DNA of 64,000 bases. Origin: Entophlyctis helioformis. Taxonomy: Eukaryota > Chytridiomycota > Chytridiomycetes > Chytridiales > Chytriomycetaceae. Positions 45,514-58,200 of the stretch are shown piece by piece. Where the stretch lies: contig JAHLKH010000022.1 in NCBI GenBank assembly GCA_025526915.1, forward strand, positions 1 through 64,000, written 5' to 3'. Below the pieces are notes generated by a model, which ran no database searches, was not told where the DNA came from, and saw only the letters and a list, made by a program, of their open reading frames with translations. A program made the translations under genes and the position numbers. The first letter of the stretch is position 1, and the number at the start of each line of letters is the position of its first letter.

Positions 45514-47660
45514 GCAGTCAGTCGGTCGGTTGGACGATTTCAGAGTGAGAATGAAGCCCAACAAGACGAGCATCAACGGCAGCGTGTGCCAACCTTTTCA
45601 AGAGCAGCATCGCTGTCCATGACATCCTTGAGACGACGCGCATGGCCCTCTTTGAGCTATAGCCGTGCATGTCGCCGTCAGTCAACCACAAAGGCACACA
45701 TGCAAGACACGCCTTGGACATACACTCTTGCGGCTTCTTTCCGTGTCCTTTTGCAGCAGCGTCATCTCCTCGGCGATCTCGTTGAGCGACTCGGCAAGCT
45801 TGGCATGCACACCGCCAATCTTCTCGTGCACCTTGCCGAAATGCTGCCACGACGTTGCAAACGTGCTGCCACGGCCCAACACAGAGCAAAGGTTAGCGTC
45901 AGAATTGTATGCCTGCGTGCCGCACAGTCTGCAGACTCACCCGCCCTTGCCTTCGGTCTTGTACGTCATCTGCGCCACTTTCTGCATGCTCTTGGCGTAC
46001 TGCTCCTCCGCCTCTGCGCGTTTCTTGAGCACTGCAATGGCTTCCTTGGTGCTCGAAATGGACAGCTTTGTTTCACGCAACAGCAGCGGAAACCCATCCT
46101 GCCATGCGCCACCGATGGCATGTCAGACCCGCATCTGCAACTGCATCTGCAACTGCATCTGCATCCACATCCACATCCACATCCACATCCATTCATATGC
46201 CAGGCTCCAAGCACGTACAGAAAAGTCACAGAGCGACTGGATGAGACGATCTTGCTCGACAACCGAGCCGCCTGGCATGGACAGCACAGACGCCCTTGCA
46301 TCGCTCGAGCTGGCAGGGATGCCTCCTCGTCCTTGCCCAAACCCGCCCTCGTCGAGCGTCAGACGCGCAAGCACGTCCGTCGATTCGATGTTTGTGAAAT
46401 CGAGATGGCCCGCGCCGGTTGCTGTTGACAGCCGTGGGTCGGCAGCAAACGGGCTGCCTTGGACGACGTCGTGGCCGAACAGGTAGGTGCCGACGCTGTC
46501 CTTTTCGGTCCGATCTGCGGGCATGGGCATGGCCGGCGGATGAGCGGATGGGGCCGTGCAGTGTCAGTGCTGGATCGGCTGGATGGGTGGGTGGCACGCT
46601 GCTGCCAGGCGACGCCAATACGGACGCCGACGCCGACGCCACAAGGCTGGCACCACGACATGCAGCCGTGCAGCCATACGGCCATGCAGATAAACAGACA
46701 TGCAAGGCAAGACACGCCAGCAGACATGCACGTACCCGTGGCCGTCGATGGCCGCATCAGGTCGGCGTGGGCAGCAGCAGCGCTGAAGCGCGGCTCAAAG
46801 CCAGTGGCGCCACCGGTAGCATACGGGCCGCTGGCAGTGCCCGCAGACCCGCCGTTGCCACTGCCGCTACCGCCGCCACCGCCATGGTCGCCGCTGGCGT
46901 TCAAGTTCATGGACGACGTGCGCGGCATGGGCAGGACGGCCCTGTCGCCCACATCTGCCGACATTCTGGTCTGCGACGGTCGATGCTGCGTGTGGTGCGA
47001 GACGGTCGATGTGCTGGTGTGGACGCGCTGTCGTGGCGTGCGCTGCGGATGAGACGACGGCGCTGGCTGGGGAGCTTGCGTGAGAGTCGCTCTGCTCGCG
47101 CTGGATGCAAAGACGCTGAGGCCGTGCTTCTTGGCGGTCTCCTTTTCGCGCGCAAGAAAGTCGCGAGTGGGCGTCGCGTCTGCAAAGTCTGTGGGATCTA
47201 TGTCGTAGAGCGGCCTCTGTTGTTGCTGCTGGTGTTGCTGGTGTTGCTGGTGTTGCTGACCGTGATAGGCCGCTGCTGCTGATGGCACTCCAAGCGGCGA
47301 TGGCTGGAGCGGCTGCGATGTCAGTCGTCTGTGCGAGGCGCTCCTAGACAGCGACGACTGCGTGCGAGTGTGGCTGCGCTGTTGCTGCTGCTGTTGTTGT
47401 TGTTGTTGTTGTTGTTGCTGTTGGACAAACTGCTGCTGCTTGTATGCTTGAAGCGACGCGACAGAGGCTGACGAGCGAAGCGTCGATGAGGCGGCTGAAG
47501 AGGCGTACGAGGCTGGCTCTGCTGCCGCCGATGCGTGTGGGTTGATGCTGTAGCTGGACTGCTGTCTCGTGTACGTCGCTCCCGCCGTGGCTGTTCTCGG
47601 ATGCCGTGTAGAGATGGACGGCGACGCAGACGAGAACGACATGTTCAGGGAAAGGGGCAA
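43522..47660 (-). CDS. RGD1: F-BAR and RhoGAP protein, Rgd1 type
   Basis: Exons: 47660-46736, 46514-46219, 46098-45941, 45865-45724, 45656-45594, 45449-45240, 45157-45035, 44951-44822, 44742-44627, 44542-44200, 44114-43980, 43898-43793, 43699-43522; 974 aa. The N-terminal 400 residues are low-complexity with a Q13 tract. The F-BAR domain follows (DGFPLLLRETKLSISS, AEEQYAKSMQKVAQ, ARTKYEQSSEEWERS). The RhoGAP domain is at about 775-974, with IFGVDLVALM, the arginine finger in GIYRLSAASGQ, VLKLYFRELPDPLIP and NLGIIWGPTLL. Yeast Rgd1 acts on Rho3/Rho4 in polarity. Intron 9 has a GC donor. Exon 6 follows an AAG acceptor. ATG 47642 is an alternative start. Confidence 0.93.
45481..45514. repeat. 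(AGCA)8 microsatellite in RGD1 intron 5
   Basis: Tetranucleotide tract inside intron 45450-45593. Confidence 0.9.
46131..46190. repeat. Short tandem repeats in RGD1 intron 2
   Basis: Imperfect CTGCAA/CTGCAT units pass into CCACAT hexamers, all inside intron 46099-46218. Confidence 0.85.
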
Positions 47661-47802
47661 GTCGGCCGTGTTGTTGGCGACGCGACCTGCAACTGCCCTC
47701 GGTCAATGCAAACTGTGGCCCGCGACGCGCTCGGCCAGTGCATGCGAAGCGACAAACATTCGAGTGGCAGGCTCGCTTCATTGGTCGCATGCCATATGGC
47801 CA

Positions 47803-50011
47803 TCAGAACTGCTTCGAGTTGACAACAAAGGCATCCACTTTTTGCCAGAAATTGTACACCACAGTTGCATCCAGGTATCGTTTCGTTCGATTAATCTGGG
47901 ATGCACAGGCAGAGCGCAAGAGTCAGTGGATAGGATGGCACACAAGGGGCAGCCCGCGTAAAGCTGACGGTCATGCATCGCACTCACATTCAAAACGTCG
48001 ACCTTCCATGTCGGAATAAGGCCTTGTGCCGGCTCGTCCTGGAACTTGAGCGCAAATCCAAGGGCTGTTGCCATGGGATTGGAGCTATCAGTCGGCTGTT
48101 CAGTGTTCCGCAGACATACAGCAGCACACTCACTATTGTGGAAAATGTCAACAGGCTTGGCCCACTTCCATCCGCGGAACTGCCACTCTTGGCCGTTGGT
48201 AAAGACGGCAACAACACGGTCCCTGCCATGGCAAGGCATGGTCAGCGTGCGTCCATGATAGCCATACGTGTTGGAAGGAACACCCACCAGTCGCGCGGCT
48301 TGAGCGTGTCGACGTTGTCCACGACAAGCACCTTCTTCGCAGCTCCTTGTGGAATGGATTTGGGATCACGCTCGAGAATGACCTGTGTGGGCTTGTCCAC
48401 GCCGCGATTGCGGTACTCGTCATTGGACACAAACCTGCCGGGTTGCCAGCTCGCCACATCAGTACATGCGCGCAAGACGAGGCATATCGGTGGCACAAGC
48501 AACCCACGTTTGCTTCACAAGCAAGTCGTTGACGTTGTATAGAGTCAGGAGAGACTGCGCGGCAGCTGGCACAATGATAATAGGAATGGCTGTCCATGCC
48601 AACAGTGCATGTCAGCCTGCAATCGGCACACGTTGCCACCAGCATGGACCAGCAGTATGCCTACCATCCTTTCCATGCTTGGGCGGTTTTGAAGCAGATG
48701 TCGAGGCATCGGGCCGCTTTGACGAGGATGGCGCTGCAGAAGGCGCTGGCTTCCTTTGTGAGCGAGGGTCGCGCGGATCTGGCTTGGAAGATCCAGGCTT
48801 TGCTGCTGACAAGGCAGCATGCCGAGTCAGTATTGATGGACAAGGTGATCTGGTTGAATGCACGCCACAGCCCACATTGGGATGACTTTGACTTGTCGTC
48901 CTTTGGCCGGATGAACTTGTCAAAGCCGAGCTTTTGGATGCTGGCAAACGTCTGGTGCAAAGCGTTGGAAGGCTTTTAGCATCGGCAAGTCTGTCCGGAT
49001 GGATCAGCATGGGCAGATGCATGGCACCTTTGAGCCAGATATGGAGAGTATGGTTGCTGACGTGCTGATGGTGCGTTCCATTGCGCAGATGCGCTTGACG
49101 ACTGCATAGTCCTGGACGCGCAAGATGGATTGTCAGCCAGCCGATGCCGACACGCATGCAGAGGAAGCTTTGTGGCAGCAGGCACATACATACCTCGAGA
49201 ACATGGCTGGAGATGGCCTTGCGCTTGCGATCCACTTCCTGGACGAGCAGCTCGTCCGGCTCTCCGGCAGCCTTGGCTGTGGACAGACGATGCGGACGGC
49301 AGACCGGACAAGAGTCAGATGCAAGTGCAGAGAGAAGGCTGGCAGCGTGCGATGCGTACCGCCAGCGGCCGAGTCAAGGGCCGATGCAGCCGAGTGTGAG
49401 ACCGAGGCGGAAGCAGCGGCAGCAGCCGACGGCTTTGCAGGCACAAACGAGCGCACGTTGTTGCTTGACGGCGAGACGCCGGTGATGTAGTCGAGCAGGT
49501 CTTTGCGGTCGATGAACGAGACGGGCACCATGTCCTTGTTGCCGGCGGAGGAGCCGAGCAGCTTGAGGTAGGCGGCGTGCTCGAGCGCACGCTGCACGAA
49601 GAAGAAGTAGACGGTCCAGCAGTCGTAGTCCTTGTAGCCGGACGGGTCGGCCAGGCGCAGCCGCACGGTCGTGGTGGTGGTCGACAGGGGGCGACGCGCT
49701 GTGCTGCTGCCGGCCGCGCTGCTGCTGCTGGACGCCGTCGACGATCCGAGGATGGTGGCGACGGCGACGGGCGAGAAGGCGAGCGAGATGTGCGAGGCCG
49801 AGGCCTGGTCGGGGGCCCGGGCGGTGCAGGCGGCGTCTGTCCACAGCGCCATGGCCGCGCCAGACAGCGCCGCATGGCGCAGGAGCGTCACGAACGGGAC
49901 CGCCAGCAGCTGCGACACGGCGGCCGAGTCGCTGCTGTTGCCGTTAGTGGCGGTGGTGGTGGTGGTGCTGGCGGTGGTGGCCATGCTCGAGGGCTGCAGC
50001 CTGCGTGCCAT
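47803..50011 (-). CDS. CDC73: Cdc73/parafibromin, Paf1 complex subunit
   Basis: Exons: 50011-49360, 49276-49194, 49111-49028, 48972-48876, 48805-48665, 48589-48508, 48434-48288, 48222-48134, 48064-47988, 47895-47803; 514 aa. The Paf1 complex travels with RNA polymerase II. N-terminal domain: DCWTVYFFFVQRALEHAAYLKLL and FIDRKDLLDYITG. C-terminal Ras-like domain: AIPIIIVPAAAQSLLTLYNVNDLL, WDRVVAVFTNGQEWQFRGWKW, PTWKVDVLN and the last exon INRTKRYLDATVV...SKQF. All ten junctions keep frame. The N-terminus is A/S/T-rich compared with homologues; ATG 49984 is another possible start. Exon 4 follows an AAG acceptor. Confidence 0.93.
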
Positions 50012-50243
50012 GGCATGGTCGTCGAGTGAGCAGGCTGCATGGGCGGCCAGCGGATGCACACGGGCGAGCCTGCCACCTACAAGACCGTGACGTTGGCGTC
50101 GGTCAGGAAAGTCGATGTCGGCGGGAGTTGCCAGATGGCTGGAGTGTCACGTGGACGCACGTGACTTGCCATCGCGTCATGCCGTGAAGCCTGCAAGCTG
50201 CGTCTGCGTGGCGCGAGCCTGGCTGGACCAGATGGATGCCGGC

Positions 50244-50320
<77 letters not shown>

Positions 50321-50944
50321 TGTCTACTGACCGCCCATTGCTTGCATGCTGGCTTGCATGCTGGCTTGCATGCTGGCTTGCCGACTCTTGCCACGGCACG
50401 GCACAGAACGGCGCGATTCGTTCGCGGGCGCAAATCGCACTTGCCGACAAAGCACAGCGGCGCAAAGCGACGAAGCGGTCGACGACGAGCCCTCGACTCG
50501 CACGACTCGGTACGTGTGCACTGCGGGCGGCGGGATGTCTGGGCGGCTGGATGGCTGGATGGCGCCTGTGCCGCAGCCTGTGCACGCAGCCCACACAGCC
50601 CACACAGCCCACGCAGCCTGCTGGCGTGGCTGGCCTGCCCCGTTGGCTCGGCGGCGAGCATTGCTTGCCGGCCAGCCAGCCAGCCAAGCAATGCCTGTCG
50701 GCCCTGTGATCGCCCGCCGTTGCGATCGCCCGCTGTTGCTGACGCTTCCGCTGCCTCGACAGAGCGACTTACAGTCACAGCGACTTGCACACACACAACG
50801 GCAGACGGCCGCCTATTCCGACCCGCACGCCGATCGTCCACCAGCCAGGCAGCCAGGCAGTCAGGCAGCCAGGCAGCCAGGCAGCCACCACCACCACACA
50901 GCAACGCATCAGCGCATCGCAACGGCCGATCTGGCTCTGCGGGC
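50012..50944. other. divergent promoter region CDC73 / ZDS1-like with repeats
   Basis: A 933-nt head-to-head gap. It holds (GT)35 at 50247-50317 and three copies of CTTGCATGCTGG at 50341-50376. The open frame that runs through it from 50249 is only the GT repeat read as CVCV followed by atypical sequence. Confidence 0.6.
50247..50317 (+). repeat. (GT)35 microsatellite
   Basis: 71 nt of perfect GT (35 units plus one base) in the CDC73/ZDS1-like promoter region. Confidence 0.95.
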
Positions 50945-51015
50945 ATGTCGTTTGCACAGCACCCGCCGTCGGCTGCCACACATACGACAGCAACAACAGC
51001 AGCAGCAGCACATGC

Positions 51016-51052
<37 letters not shown>

Positions 51053-54000
51053 GTAGTAGCAGCAGCCCATACGACAGCAACAGCTGCTGCTGCAACGCCA
51101 ACACCGCCGCCTTCTACGCCTGGCTCGCCGCGCCCCCTCGCCCAACCGCCACTCAGCAGCAACAGCAGCAGCAACGGCAACGGCAACAGCAATAGTAACA
51201 CCAACAGCAACAGCAATAGTAACAGCAGCCATGGCCTCGCCCCCTCGGCATCGTCCATGTCGCTGCGTGCGCTGGGCCAGCGGGCCTCGTCCAAGTTTCT
51301 CGGCGGGCTCTTTATGAACCCAAAGGGCTCAAAGTCTGCCGAGAGCGTGGCCGACGCAGCCGTCCACGGCCGCCTCTCGGACCCGGCTGCCGGCGACCTG
51401 CACGCCGTGGGCAGCATGGGCAGCATGGGCAGCACGGGCAGGACGAGCACAGCCGCCCACGGCACCAGCGGATCTGCAATCAGCCCAAAGAGCGGCAGCT
51501 CCGACCGCATGTCGATCGACTCGGCACGCTCGGACTCGTCGGCCAAGTCGGCCATGAGCACGCTCGGCGGCTTTGGCAGAAACATCTTCAGGTCGTTCAG
51601 ACGCAGCAAGCCGTCCCGCTCCAGCACCGGCGATCTGCCCGCTTTCGGGGCCGGCGACCCCAGCCCGCCTGCGTCCAACGCCAGCCTCGACAGGGTGTCG
51701 GTGTGGGCAGCATCTGCTTCGGCGTCTGCTTCGGCGTCTGCTTCAACGGCAGCACACGAGCCATTTGCAGATGCACCGCCGTCGTCGGCGCTGCTGGTTT
51801 CTGCACAGCCATCGGCGCAGATGCCTTCCACAGTACAGCCGTCACACATGCCTGCCTGGACACCGCCGCCGCCGCCGCCGCCGCCCCTGTCGTCGTCCTC
51901 GGCCATGCTGCCAGACATCGCCAGCCGCTCGCCCTTGGGACTCATCTCGCCATCGTCGTTCATGACATCTTCGTACGCGGTCGCGCCATCGCCGTTTGGT
52001 GCACCAGTCTTTGATGCTCCCATGATCATGTCTTCCACCATCGGCACCATGACTACCGTGCCCATGCCCATGCCCGTGCCCATGCCCATGCCCATGCCAA
52101 CGGTTGACGCTGCATCGGCATCGGCATCGGCATCTCGGTCCAGCCGCTCGCCATTCACTTTTATCGCCCCGCCGCCGCCCCTGCTCCCGCCACCCGCGCA
52201 TCTTCAGCCAGCTTTGCAACACGCCGCACCCGACACGTCTGTTAGCACGACTGCTGCCCACGACACGCTGCTAGCTGCTCCCGTCTCCGGCCCTCCGTCG
52301 GCAGCGTCTGCAGCGTCGTTTGTGCTGTCGCCCACATCTGTCATGGCCCTCCAGGCTGCGTGGCAAGCGAATGCAATCCAGCAGCCTCCGTCTAGCGTGC
52401 CGCTGTCTGGCTTCACGCCTGCTGTCCCCGTCACAGATCCCGATCCCGTCCCCGTCCCAGTCCCGGGTCCCGTCCCTATTGCCGGGTCTCGCTCAGAGCC
52501 AATGAGCATCCCAAGCCAGTCGCGCATGTCCATGTCTTCATCCCCTCCCACACACGCCTCGCTCGGATCGTCCTCGTCAGCCGTGTCGCGGTCCCCCTCG
52601 CGCTCGTTCAAGGCGGCCAACATGATGCACCAGGTCTCGTCGTCGCCCAGATCCACGCGCTCGTCGTCGCCGCCAGCACCGCCTGCACTGTGGCTGGCTA
52701 CAAACGGCTCGGCCTCTCCCGCTGCCTCGGAAGACCAACTGTCAGACTTTAAAAAGTGGGTGCTGACGCGAGACGAGAGCGAAATGCCCGTGCAGTCGCA
52801 GGCCACAGCTGTGGCTGCCACGGCCACGCTACAGAAGCGCAACTCGGTCAAGCGGTCTGCATCCTATGCCGAACGCCATGTCAACATCACTGCTGAATTG
52901 GCTGCTGCCGTGGCCAAGATGGATGCCGAGGAGCAGGACGAAGTTGATGAGGAGGACGGGAGCGAGGCCAACGGCCACAGGAGCAGCAACAACAGCAGCA
53001 CGCAGGCTGCAACGACCACTGCCGCGACGGTCAAAGACGGCCTCGTGCAGGATCCATCCGTCTCGCCTATCCAGGAAGAGTTTGCTTCGGGAGACGCCAT
53101 TCGCCCCGATCTCGCTGGCGAAGACGCAGACAAGGGTCTGCACCGAAGGCTGGTGCGTCCCCGACGCAGGACTCCGCCGGCCGGCGATCCTGCATCTGCA
53201 CCCGTGCTTGGTGCATCTGCGCGTGCAGATGTGCCGGATGCTGCTGCCGCGCGTGCCGTCACGATTAGCGCATCGCCCATGGCCATGGAGCCAGACACGC
53301 ACGCAGAGGCGACTCTGGCCGAGTCGCCTTCCACGGCCTCGACAGCCACACTGGTGACGGGCGGTGCGACTGATGCCCAGCCTGGGCAAGCCTCGCTCGG
53401 CAAACACGCGGGCAAGGACAGCAGCACAGGCGACGCGGCGCCAGTCACGGCGGCCAAGGCTTTGACGGCGTCTGATGCCCCAGCAGCTGCTGTATCTGTG
53501 CCGGCAACTTCTGCTGCTGGATCAGCAGAGGCTCCGACGGCGCCGGCTATACAGGCACCGAGCATCGGCGCGCATGCATCGGCATTGCCCATGACCCCGT
53601 CTACCGCCGCTCTGGCCGCACACACACCCGATCACGCCGCCACGCTTCCTCACGTGCTCACATCGGCGCTTCCAGCGTCCGCACCTGCAGCCACGGCCGC
53701 CATTCCAGCGCCGATCCTCGTAACGCCGCGCAGCACCAGCCTGACCACTGACCTGGCGGCCATCACCAGCGTCCCGCCATCCACCAGCGCCGCGTCGGTC
53801 GTGACCTCTGTACCGCTCACTGCCGCCACGCCAACGCCTCTGCAACACACTGCTCGTCCCCCCACATCGCTGCCTGGCTCGCCCACGCCTCCTCACGCCT
53901 CCCCTCCCTTTGTCTTGCAAGAGCTGCCGATCGATAAGCAACATCAACGCCGGGATCCAGCATTGCACCACTCGCACTCGTTTGACCTGGGCGATCTGTC

Positions 54001-55132
54001 GCGCCGTGCGTCGTCGGACGACTCCCAGCCGTCGGCCCGGTCGTCTCTCTTTTCCGAGTCGCCCATGGCCGCCTACCGCCGCCGGAGGAGCAGCGAGGTG
54101 GCAGACGTGAACAAGAGCGCCAAGTCGTCCAGAAAAGACGGCAAAGAGAACAAGGAGAGCAAAGACGGCGGCATCAAGCCGTGGAGCTGGTTCAAGGGCA
54201 TCCTGGCACCCAAAAAGTCAAAGGCGTCGCTTGACGCGTCCAGCGGCGACTCCCCGGCTCATCCAGCCGATGCGCCCCTTTCGTCGTCTGCACAGGCCGC
54301 ACCGCGCAACTCGGGCGAGGCCGGCGGCGAATGGAACCCTTACCCGGGCGGACATGGCGCGGCCGACAGTCTGTTTGCATCAGGCAAGAGCCGGCTCTCG
54401 CCTGACGACGAAAAAGCCGTGTACAGGATGTCGCACATCAAGCTTGCCCAGATTGGCCGACCGCTCGAGCAGCAGGTGGCCATCTCCAACCTCATGATGT
54501 TCATATTGTCTGTGCATGCAGACGTCACGCTGCAACGGCGTGGCCCGCGTGTGCGCGGCATGCGCAAGAGCAGGCGTCGGATGCGCCAACAACAGCAGCT
54601 ACAGCAAATGCAGATGCAGCTGCAGTTGCAGCATGATGTCGGTGCTGGCATGGACCGCTCGCCACCCATGGCGTTTGCCAGCCCGCCTGTGGCTGTATCG
54701 TCTGGCATGCCTGCTGGCTGGATGCCTGCTGCTCAAGACCCCTTCAAACGCGGTCCTGCCATGCTCGCCTCAGGGTTCAAGAACGAGGCAGTGTCGCCGT
54801 CGCCCGTATCGCCGTCAAGCACCGAGTCTGGCAAGAGCGACGACGAGGAGGATGAGGATGTGGAGCAAGGCAGCGAGTCTGATCGTCTGCGTCGGACAGA
54901 GAGCCTCGATGGCACGGATCTGACGACCCCTCTGCGTGCCGGACGACCCATCGGGCCAGGTCGCCGCAATACGCCGTCACCACCGCTTCAGAGCCATTCG
55001 ACCGACACTGATGGAGGCGACGGCCAAGACGACGACAATAATGACGACGAGGACGACGATGATGATGATGATGATGACGACGACGAGGATGATGTGCCGC
55101 TTGGAATGCTGCAGGGCCGCCGTGTGCCATAA
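50945..55132 (+). CDS. Zds1/Zds2 family protein
   Basis: 1,395 aa, single exon. Nearly all is low-complexity (S, P, A, T) with N/S and acidic runs and scattered conserved patches such as GGFGRNIFRSFRRSKPSRSS. Near residues 1150-1190 lies the Zds C-terminal motif: DEKAVYRMSHIKLAQIGRPL, continuing EQQVAISNLMMFILSV. In yeast Zds1/2 hold the PP2A regulatory subunit Cdc55 in the cytoplasm and act in polarity, mitotic exit and mRNA export. A tryptophan-rich KPWSWFKGILAPKK lies upstream of it. The C-terminus is an Asp/Glu run. Start 50945 (MSFAQHPPSA) was chosen because the longer frame reads through a GT repeat. Confidence 0.82.
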
Positions 55133-55299
55133 ATCTCGACTGGTGTGATTAAGCAAATGAAGACTGTTAGTAGTAGCCAGGGCTTGATGCGGCGTTTGTA
55201 TCCACAACCAGATGGGGTGCTGTAGCCTGCTTTTGCGGAGAAAAAGCCCAGGCTTTCAGATTGTTGCCTTCCACCGCGTATCGAAACGCGTTCCAGGGC

Positions 55300-58200
55300 A
55301 TGAATACTGCAATGATGAGATGGCTCGTTGCGCTCATGGTCTGGAGTGTATGGGCCGGCAGTGCCGGAGCAGCACGTAGCGCCAACAAGTCCGAGACACG
55401 CCTCAAGTTTGTCGTGATGGGCGAGACGTACCTCGAGTCCGACCAGCTCTTTTTTGGCAAGTCAGCCCTCTCGATGGCATATGGTGCCGCGATGGGCAGC
55501 GTCTGGCCAGCCTTTGCATTGCTGACTTGCGCGTGCGCGATGGCGACCAACAGCGGCTCGAATGGTTGCGGATGAGGTCAATGGGCGGACGGATATCATG
55601 CCGGATGCCACCATCGAGGTTGTGCGCGAGCGCGACATCCTGGCGTACGATGAGCGGTCTGCGACTGTAATGGACAATGCGGTGCGGCTGTGCGAGACGC
55701 CTGGCGTGATGGGATTCTCGGCCGAACTCGCGAGCTCCGTCGTCATCAAAGCATTGTCCGTGTGTCCCATGGTGCGTCGGACTTGCAGCTCGGCAATACC
55801 CGACTGCTCTGCTAATGCGATGCTCGCGGCTGTGGGTTCAGGTGCCCGCGTTTTCAGTGTCTGCTGCCGGCGACCAGCTCAGCCAGAAAGCCAGGTGGGC
55901 GAACAAGCTGCATGGCCAATCCTCACTTGTACTGGCAGGATGCAAAAGTCGCACCGCAGCTGACACCAAATGCAGGTTTCCGCTCTTCTGGCGATACACG
56001 AGCACGTGGGGCCAGACCATCCGAGCATCCATCGGCTTCTTCAAGTACTTTGGCTGGACCAAAGTGGGCATCCTGTACATGAACTACGGCAACTTTCCAA
56101 AAGTGTCGCAGATCTACTTTGACATGTTTCCGCACGAAGGCATCGAGGTGGCCGCCAAGGTCTCGATCGAGCCGTATCGGCCGCCTGGGCTGTACTATGA
56201 CCAGATACGGCCAAGTTTCGAGTTCCTCAAGTCCACCAAGCTGCGCATATTTGTTGTTATAGGGATCGGCTCGGATCTGCCAGAGATCATGATGGCGGCC
56301 AATCTGACTGGTCTCTACGGCCGCGACTATGGTGCGTGGACTGCATGCAGTGGTCCGAGACGGTGCTGACACGACTGTACAGTGTGGACAACACCTCAGG
56401 ACTATGCCAGTATCGGCGACATTGACAACTCGCGATGGGGTAACATGGCATGCTGGCGTTCCCGGCTGGACACGCATACTGCTAACACGCGTCCCTGTGC
56501 ACTTCCACCGCAGACGTTCCCATCAGCCCGGCCATTCTGCAAGGGCTCACGTGCATCAAGAACGATCCCGGCACGTTTCAAGAAAATGCCTACACAACCG
56601 CGTGGACGTCGCGGTACGAGACTGCCATCAACTACGCCATCGCCAACGAGGCAGCCCTGTACGAGACTATGAACGTCACGGAAACCGACCCCATGTCTGA
56701 GCGGTATCCATTGTACATGTTTTACGACGATACGGGCGCATGGACGCTGCCCTCGTTCTACATTCGGTCGGGCTACGACGCCATATGGTCGCTGATCAGC
56801 GTCATGGACAGGGTGCGTCTCATCTGCGTATTGATCGTGCATGGCTGCACACATGCTCACGGTGCATTCGGATGGGCAGGTCATCAACCGACACAACGCG
56901 ACCGCCGAGTCCATGGCAAACGGCCCACTCCGCGAAGCGCTCAAGTTGGAGGAATTGCTGGCGGAAGCATCACGCCGCGACAATGTGCTTGGTGCCGTGC
57001 ATTTCACGCCAAACGGAGACCTGTCGGCCGATCCGCTGCACTTTCTGCAGTACAACAGCGTGTATGAGCTGGTTGCCGTTGGTCGCTTCCGCGTCAACGA
57101 CGAGACGGGGCTGTCCAACCTGGAGCTGTTTGACAACTTCAACTGGACGGATGGACGGCGCCGAGACGACGTGCCCATTGATTCACCGCGCATGGTGCGC
57201 GAGGCTGTCATGTTCACGCAGGTTGTCACTCGCGTTGTTGTTGGTAAGCCCAGTCCATCTTGTGCACACCAAACTGCACCTATACATGCCGCTCACAGCG
57301 CAATGTGCAGCGTTTTACGTGCTGGCGAGCGTCGTGTGCGTTGCTAGCGGAGTATATATCTGGATTTTCCAGTCAGCGCGCGGCATCTTCCATCGCACGC
57401 CGATCCTGCTGTGCATCAGCGCTGTTGGGATGACGATTGCGCTTATGCATGTGTTCACACTTGTCGGCGGCAGCGAGCTGCCGGCCCGGTGCAGGTTCCG
57501 CCCATGGCCGCTCGCGTTGGGATTGACCGTCATCCTCTCGTGCATCATTGCCAAGGTGAGGCCGCACTGGACGCCGTGTGTTGAGCGGCTGTGCAGTCTT
57601 GCATGGACTTACGCGGGCGGACAGAGCTACCGGATGCACGTGATATTCCAGTGCGTGAGCCACAACACGGGCTTTGAGCGTCGCACCGTGACAGTCGCGC
57701 GGCTGCTTCACCTGATCACATACACATTCTTCTTCATGCTGGTTAGTGCTCGGCCACATATACACACGCAATCCCGAGCGCACAACTCACGCTTTTCGTC
57801 ACAGGCACTGCTGTTGATCCAGTCGACGTTCTTCCCATACGTCGCAACAGACGTGTACATGCATTCCACAGACACCAACAGCGCCACGTGTCTGCCCTCA
57901 TCGCTCATCACAGACGTCTTCACTTACTTCATCATGACCATCATCGGCTTCATGATCGTCGTCGCCGCCACATTCGCGTACATCAACCGCATCCTGCCCA
58001 ACGAGTTCAACGACGTGCAGGAGATCACCATCTCCGTGTACATCATGATCGTCCTCTCCGTTGTTGGTCTCGCGCAAGGGTACATGGGCACGCGCTCGCC
58101 CACGGCCAACTTTGCTGTCGAGTCTGCCATTGTCCTGTTTGGCGTGCTGTTGCTCATTGCCACGCTGCTGGGGAGCCCTGTGGTCACGTCGCTGAGATAC

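Noticed and set aside
27596..50011. A functional cluster of transcription and chromatin genes (Pcf11, SHG1-like, Cdc73)
   Set aside because: They are separated by unrelated genes on both strands; no sign of shared control.
50249..50944. N-terminal 232-residue extension of the ZDS1-like frame
   Set aside because: It begins with the GT microsatellite read as CVCVCV and continues as atypical sequence in the promoter gap; MSFAQHPPS at 50945 is a better start.
50077..52158. 693-codon minus-strand open frame
   Set aside because: It is the complement of the ZDS1-like coding region and GT repeat, with low-complexity V/L/A/D runs and a CA repeat read as THTHTH; no domain.
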